DNA from: Pleurodeles waltl
Taxonomy: Eukaryota > Chordata > Amphibia > Caudata > Salamandridae
Length of the DNA stretch: 64,000 bases
Reading direction: 5' to 3'
Assembly: GCF_031143425.1 (NCBI RefSeq)
Contig: NC_090439.1
Coordinates: forward strand, 638,787,465 to 638,851,464
The translations under genes were made by a program, and so were the position numbers. How positions within the stretch are numbered: position 1 is the stretch's first letter; each line of letters begins with the position of its first letter. The notes under the pieces were generated by a model. The model saw nothing but the letters and a program-made list of their open reading frames with translations. It made no database searches and had not been told where the DNA came from. Below, in pieces: positions 57,515-64,000 of the stretch.

Positions 57515-59420
57515 AATGCTAGTAAGATATTACACCTACAAAGAACAGACTCAGATGCTACATGGTGCCTACATCAATGACAAATACACACCTTGGACAT
57601 TCCAATGTGATTCAACATCAATGCACACTTTGAAAACTGAACTGTTTAATCTTCCCTTAACCCTTTCTTTCCTATTATGACAGGGAATTCATAGACACTG
57701 TCATTTCACTACTAAGCAACTAAGGCACAGGGACAAAATAATGTATCACTTTACTTCTACCAGAAAAGAAGAAGAAAGTATCAACAACTGGCCATTCATG
57801 TTAGGCTGCAGTTCATGGATGCACCTTCTAAGTATAGAATACATGTTCGCCTTAACATAGAAGCATGTCTAAATTGCATGTTAGCATTAGGTCATTTTCA
57901 TAATACACCTTTGCTAAAACAATGGTTTTAAAAGCCAGGACCCAAGGTTGTCTGGCAAGTGCTCATTGGTATTTCCTGCAATACAACGGACCACTTGAGG
58001 TAACATGTTATGTCATAGTATTTTGTATAGTTCATTTGTACCAATAATGGGATCTCAAACACTTCTGGGTTGGCCCATAAGCTTCCACTCTGTTCTGTGT
58101 GGTCGGTATACTGTATGTTTCACATTGTGGCTGTTATGAGAAGAAACTTGGTGTTGCCTGTGAAGTTAGGAGATATGTTCTATCCAACTATTTTGTGGCA
58201 GAACTGTGGCTGTGCTATACATGGCAAGAAAGTTTTGGAGAGAGTTGAATTCTCCTGTACCATCATTATTAAACATCTTGACTATTGTACTGCGATGTTT
58301 ATACCCCTATGCAGGCGCTAATGGGCTTGCCTGGAAATTACTCATTTTATTCAGTGTGTTTGTTAGGCCTGGTCATTTTAGCCCACTCCTCGTGAAGTAA
58401 CAGTAGATGTAGCACCCAGGATAATCTGCTGCATGGCTAAATAATTATAAGGTCCTAAATGTGAGACTTTATAGTTATTCCAATGCTTGTTCTTTTTTTA
58501 AGGGAAAAGGAGAGGAGGATAGAAGTACTTCACAGGTAGTGCTGGTTACAGAGCTCCACCCTCTAAAATGTCCCACCTTCTTCTCACACAGCGTCAAAAT
58601 ATTTAGAAATTGGCAGGTCTGTCGAAAATGTATTAAAAAATAAACTAAGTAAACAAATCAATTTAATATTCTTTCGTTTTGAAGACTCAATGCATCTGCA
58701 GTGAGAAAGAAACCCCAGCAGTTAGTGAACCATATGAAATACATTATCTTAGTGCCTAAAAGTGCTCAAGTTTGTGTGTGTCAGATACCAGTTAATATCA
58801 CTTCCTATACTAAATCAATGTTTTTTCAACCACTTGCCACCTCCATACCCACCAGGCCAAGCGATCAGACATGCCTTGAACCTAAACTAAGTGTTCCACC
58901 CTCTGGTGCAGAATGAGAGCGAGAAAGTGACCTTGGTTGCCTATCAGGCTGATCACACGTGCACTAGAATAGCCCAAGAAAAACCCAGCACTCAAACCCA
59001 ACCCATTTCGGGCCTCCCCTGGGCAGTATGTCAGATTTATTGGGACAGCCTGTCTGTTAGCATTATTCACTTTAAAACAAACCGTAGGGTGTGTGCTTTC
59101 TGGGGGCCCCCATAAATCAACACGGCTATACATAGAACAGTCTGATTCAGGCAGCGCCTGATCTTTCCTTGCAGATAACTGTCCCAGAGCTGTAGGAATG
59201 GCAGAGAGGAAGTCCTGCACTTCCTTACTCGCTCAGCATGCTCAGCCGCTCAGTCTGCGCCAGACCTCTCTGTAGCCAAGGAGGTCACTTCATCGGTGTG
59301 CTGGGGGAGGAGGGCTCGTAGCAGCTTTCTTTCTTCACAATAGAATGCTACAATCTTGGGTCAGAGAAAGTAATGCTATCAGTAGCGTATCAAGGATGTC
59401 ATGGACCATGCTGCAAGCAA
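57515..59420. other. Non-coding stretch
   Basis: Nothing recognised. Confidence 0.45.
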
Positions 59421-59424
59421 AAAC

Positions 59425-59490
59425 AAGCATTTGCAACGCAATAGGTCTTGCATTTGTGAGAGTTAAAGTTATAGATGTTGTAAATGACAA
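59425..59490 (+). repeat. SINE-like repeat, second partial copy
   Basis: AAGCATTTGCAACGCAATAG and the following GTCTTGCATTTG align with 9727-9785. Confidence 0.55.
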
Positions 59491-59534
59491 TGCCTTTTAC
59501 CCATGAGTTTTGGTTTGGAGTGTAGTGGATGTAT

Positions 59535-60743
59535 GAACAGATACGCAGCTGCAGCACTATCTGGAGGACTAGGAATGGGGAATTACCGTTGGGAACAAAG
59601 ACACACCTGCAGCACTGCCTAGAGGACTCAGAATGGAGGAGTTATCAATGGTAACAGAGAAGCAGCTGCAGCACTGTCTAGGGGACTAAGAATGAGGAGT
59701 CACTGAAGGGACCAGGGTGGCTGCTAGCAGAACTTCCTAGAGGACTAAGAATGAGGAACTTTCACTGGGACCAAAGAAGCAGCTGAAGCACTGTCTAGAG
59801 GAATTAGAACGAGGAATTACTGACTGGACCAGAGAAGCAGCTTGCAGCATTGTCTAGAGGACTTAGAAAAATAAATTAACGAGGGGATCAGAGAAGCAGC
59901 AAGCAGCACTTCCGAGAGGACTAAGAATGAGGAACTATCACTGGGGTCAGAGAAGCAGCTGCAGCCTTTAGAGAGGACTAAAAATGAGGAACTATCACTG
60001 GGGCCAGAGAAGCAGCTGCAGCACTGTCTAGAGGACTTAGAATGAGGAATTACCGACTGGACCAGAGAAGCAGCTGCAGCACTGTCTGGAGAATTTAGAA
60101 TTACTGACTGGACAAGAGAGAAGCAGCTCGCAGCATTATCTAGGAGACTTAGAATGAGGAATTACCGAGGGGATCAGAGAAGCAGTTTAGAGGACTTAAA
60201 ATGAGAAATTACTGATGGACCAGAGAAGCAGATAGCAGCACTTCCTAGAGGACTACGAATGAGGAATTACTACTGGGATCTGAGAAGCAGCTGCAGCACT
60301 GTGTAGAGGACTTAGAATGAGGAATTACTACTGGGAACAGAAAAGCAGCTAGCATCACTGTATAGAGAACATAGAATGAGAAATGACCACTGGGACTACA
60401 GAAGCAGCTAGCAGCAATGCCTAGAGGACTTTGGATGAGTAATTACCAACGGGTCAAGAGAAGCTGTTTGCAGCATTTCCTACAGGACAAAGAATGAGGA
60501 ATTGCCACTGGGCCCAGAGAAGCAGCTGCAGCACTGTCTAGAGGACTTAGAATGAGGGATTACCACTGGGACCAGAGAAGCTGCTGCAGAGTTGTCTACA
60601 GGACAGCGAATGAGAAATTACTACTGGGACCAGAGAAGCAGCTGCAGCACTGTCTAGAGGGCTCAGAATGAGGAATTACCATTGGTATTAGAGAAGACAC
60701 TGCAGCATTGTCTAGAAGACTAAGAATTACCACTGGGACCATA
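59535..60743. repeat. ~58-bp minisatellite, about 20 copies
   Basis: The unit contains AGAAGCAGCTGCAGCACTGT, CTAGAGGACTTAGAATGAGG and AATTACCACTGGGACC. Copies vary by substitutions and short deletions, and many carry the CAGCTGCAG core. Confidence 0.95.
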
Positions 60744-60744
60744 A

Positions 60745-63235
60745 ATAAATACCCTCTGTAGAACTGCTTAAATTATTACTTTTATCTGAAAAAGGAAAGG
60801 TAATGGGAGTCGCTATTGTTAGAATATGAATAATTTAATATAAATAAAAATGTACATTTGATGGAAACTCAGAACACTTTTTAGAAACTGTAGCTCTGAT
60901 GATGACAAGTATTAGAAAAGTTAGAAACCTTCAAAGTTAGGTCAACAGTTTGTGTAGATGCCTGACATTTTGTGGATTCATGAAGACTCATTGGTTTAAG
61001 CACTTAAGTTCACAGAAGTCATAGATTCCTTTGCATGCTGTCCTGCCTTGCATACTCCATTTCATTGTCAGCATGATGGAAAATCCTCTGCGATCCACCT
61101 GCCAGAAAATTTGAATTTTAATTTCTCTTCTACGTTTTCCACCAACAGAAACGATTTTTCCATGAGGAAAAAAATCCTTGCCCCACAGGCTCGTAGAATA
61201 TGGGGATGTGTCTCCTACCTTTTCATCTGTGGGAAAATACTTAGGGCAGCCTTTTGTAGGATTAGTTAATGAATGCACTATAACCTATGTGTGTGTAGGT
61301 GCTCACAGCATTTTTTATTGCCAACCGTCTACATTACCCTATTTGCTGTCAGTGCTACCACATTTAGGACAGCAAATAATCCACCAAACTATCAGCTTGT
61401 CAGTAGCACAGTATTGTATCTGCAGATATATAATTAATTGAAACAGCAACTAGACATAGGGATTTCTTCACTGCTGCAAAGTAATGCAAAGGTATGCAAA
61501 GGCGTGCAAAGTCCTGATAAAGTACTTATATCCCAGCACAAAAAAACTCTTTGCGCTGTTAAGTTGATCTTAAACTAGGGCAAATAGTGCTTTGCACTAC
61601 TTTACTTCAAGCAGGAACTCCACGGGTGATGCATGGGCATGTCAAAGATACGCCCCGTGGATTTTGATGCATAGCCAGACCTACAAAGATTGTTACGCCT
61701 GGATTTGCAAAAAAAAAAAAAAACAATACTGCTTTTTTGAGGCAGGCACAAAGTCAAACAAAGGTTTTCATTTCTTCAAACACCTGTTGCATGTGCCTCA
61801 CTGTACAGAAGAAGCACACATCCAATGTGTGAAATGTTTAATAAAACTGTCTAATCTTAGGATTGTGTACTGGATGGGTGTCTTCTAGTACTAAACCTAC
61901 ACTATGGACCCTGGTTGTGCACCAGCATAGGAGTAAGGAGCTGCAGCGGACCATATTTAGTAAATCTAGCTCTGTGCTGTTCTTCCCTAGTGTAACACGA
62001 AGCAGCGACTTTGATTTCAGTAACTCACAACTAAGGAAGTGTTTCTTATCAGTTTCTGCAGCTTTTGCTGGGACTTCTGTGCGTCCCTCCACGCGGGTTT
62101 CTGGAGGATTGCCTGGAAATATTGCGGCCACTTTAGGGGTGCTTGGAATGCTACTTATTTGTCAACAGGTCAGTACCACCCTAAAGCATGCACGCAGCTG
62201 CACCCCAAAGCCTAAACGCTCCGGCAGGACACTTTCTGAATTGCGAGTTACTGAAGTTAGCATGAACTTAATTGGGATTTTTTGCTGAGATGCCTGCAGT
62301 GTGGTTCCTCCTGCCTGCACGATGAAATCTCCTCATGGAGCTGTATGTCAGATAAGAGTTACCTGTATATTTGTTAAGAAAATAATCTTTAAGAATGAAT
62401 CAAACGATAAACGAACCTCACTTCTGGGTACAGAAAAAAATGTAAAAATGCCATTGGCATTTAAAGCGTCAGAACAATCATCACAAAAAATCATATCAGA
62501 ACCAGTGTAGCTCTTTTGCTAGTTTTGAGTAGATGTGAGACAAAATGTAATTGAAAAAGCACCATTGAAAAGGGAAAGCACGAAAATGAACACAAAGCAA
62601 CAGAACAAAAGCACTCCAGAATTACATAAACGATACAAAAATGAAAACAACATTTTGTAAGTATGGCAATGGCTACAAACGTGAGAAGCTCCAGGTTAGG
62701 GAATGTGGGATCTGTTTGCTCTTTCCTTTATCTGGTAGAGGTGTTTTATTTGTTGACTGAGTGATAATCAGACTGATAGATGGTTTTCTGAGGCAGCCTT
62801 CCTGTGACAGTTTAACCGAGGTTCGCAGCCTCTACCACATATCAGCTCCATGGGAGAAACTTTGTTGCTGTGCTGCTCGTTCACCACTGGTTGTTGCTGT
62901 GTCGCTATTTACTCTTGTGCTGCATGTGTGTGTTTTTAAGCGGTCGGTGATAAAATGACACTTGGTGATGGTTTCCAGAATTTAGGCCGGGAAGAAATAC
63001 CTCAAAACCGTTTTGTTTGGCTGAAGGTGCTGAGGGCAAAACGTTAACTACCTACCATACGTCATGCACTGTAGCACAACAAACATGGGGGCTATAAACT
63101 ATAGGATCACTTGAAGTCCACTCAAAGAAAGGTACATGTCTGTTATTGCTTTGCTCACCTGATTTTCAAGGCTGCTGGATGGTCTTTCTGTTTAAAAGGC
63201 TCACAAGATTAGCTCTGTGCTTATCTCTGAAAGAA
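60745..63235. other. Non-coding stretch
   Basis: An A14 run lies at about 61711-61725. GGCATGTCAAAGATACGCCC around 61636 might belong to another MITE, but termini are unclear. The 141-codon frame at 61863-62288 (plus) has no recognised motif. Confidence 0.35.
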
Positions 63236-63237
63236 GT

Positions 63238-63975
63238 AGGGGCCAGATGTACTATTATCTCGCAGCAAAATGCTGGTCTCAAGCTGCAACCAAGTATATT
63301 TTCAATCAGTAAAGGTTTTAAAGAACCGAACTATGTACTGATAGGTTGGCTCTTAAAAATCTGAATGGTAGTGGGATGGAATCCAACCTACCTCACACAC
63401 ATTCATGAGGTAGGTCTTAAATGGAGATTCACTACCAGTGGAGGCCACCACAGGGATGGTGGCCTTCTGGGATTAGCATGTCACCATGCCTGTGATTCCT
63501 GTTTAATAAAACAAACTTTTATACTTTTATTTAACCATAGCCTGTTCTCTTAAAGGAAATGGAACTGTGTTTAAGACAAATAGTTTATTTGTTTTCTTAA
63601 GATGAAGCATCGGTCCTCTTAAACAAACTTTTTATTTTAAATTTAAAAGGATAAGGGGTCCCGGAGGGACTTTATCCCTTTTGGAAATGGGTTACCACCA
63701 CCTTAGAGCTGTCAATAAAATATCAATGTTTTGCAATAATCTGGTTACAAAACATTGAGACATTATATACCCATTCAGTGTTTGAAAGGGACACCTAAAA
63801 CACCAACACACTGCTTCCAGATATCCAATCGGTATCCATTAGAGCCGCATTTTAAGAGTCGGGAAAGCTTTTCTGACTCCTAAAATGAGATTAGTACATA
63901 AGAAAAAGCATTTTAATGGCCACAAACACAGAATTAGAGCTATTGTGACCATTAAAATGCTTAGTAAATCTGGTG
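63238..63975. mobile_element. MITE family G, probable third copy
   Basis: The left end GGGGCCAGATGTACTA matches the terminal consensus of the copies at 14125 and 15023. The right end near 63960-63974, TTAGTAAATCTGG, reads as its complement. Inside are hairpins: CCTACCTCA...TGAGGTAGG at 63386-63415, AGGCCACCA...TGGTGGCCT at 63442-63466, and AGCATTTTAATGG...CCATTAAAATGC at 63907-63960. Interior differs from copies 1 and 2, so a subfamily is likely. Confidence 0.45.
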
Positions 63976-64000
63976 ATAAATTCCTCTTTTAAAATGGGCA

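Noticed and set aside
57139..57580. 145-codon frame over the CA-rich segment
   Set aside because: Repetitive His/Thr codons from CA repeats inside a probable MITE.

Overview
The window looks like gene-poor, repeat-loaded DNA from a very large vertebrate genome, most probably a salamander (salamandrid newts such as Pleurodeles are my first guess). Reasons: no bacterial-type gene order, long AT-rich stretches without coding signal, and co-occurring L2/CR1-like LINE, Ty3/gypsy, DIRS-type tyrosine-recombinase retrotransposon, PIF/Harbinger and many palindromic MITEs. The species guess rests on memory of newt repeat families, not on a search. No host gene is securely identified; two weak candidate exons are listed (3967-4116 and 35740-36120).

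Layout. 1-13.4 kb: non-coding DNA with LINE 3' fragments (3420-3560 minus, 7345-7590 plus), copies of an unnamed ~200-bp dispersed repeat, a piggyBac-like non-autonomous element (5279-6509) and a SINE-like repeat (9715-10005). 13.4-35.3 kb: a four-layer nest of transposons, the core of the window. An old L2-like LINE (minus) is split by a Ty3/gypsy element (14818-34707, minus; both LTRs and a near-perfect 5-bp target duplication visible). Its gag is split by a DIRS-type retrotransposon (about 19368-33445, minus; inverted terminal repeats, internal complementary region, gag, RT, RNase H, Dam-like domain and tyrosine recombinase). The DIRS gag is in turn split by a 7.5-kb Harbinger element (23441-30970), and the DIRS carries two palindrome-rich Harbinger MITEs (31083-31711, 32567-33133). 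Another MITE family has hit the LINE (14125-14707) and the 3' gypsy LTR (15023-15651). Coding decay grows outward: the Harbinger and DIRS frames are largely open with a few stops or frameshifts, while the gypsy and LINE frames are badly broken.

The Harbinger element carries three gene relics: a Myb/SANT-like gene (plus, 23995-25507), a DDE transposase (minus, 25979-27443) and a second, different Myb/SANT-like gene (plus, 27519-29116) diverging from the transposase. GT-AG introns can be read in them. It also holds 74-bp and 64-bp minisatellites. Vertebrate Harbingers normally have one transposase and one Myb-like gene, so the three-gene layout is the most interesting coding observation.

35.3-64 kb: non-coding DNA with tandem arrays (90-bp array at 48.8-49.4 kb; ~100-bp array at 54.8-55.0 kb; degenerate repeats at 55.7-56.8 kb; ~58-bp minisatellite at 59.5-60.7 kb), a 1.5-kb purine-biased tract (40.85-42.3 kb), a DIRS gag fragment (53.5 kb), small palindromic MITEs (53.6, 57.1-57.5 and 63.2-64.0 kb) and LINE 3' tails (46.3, 52.6 kb).
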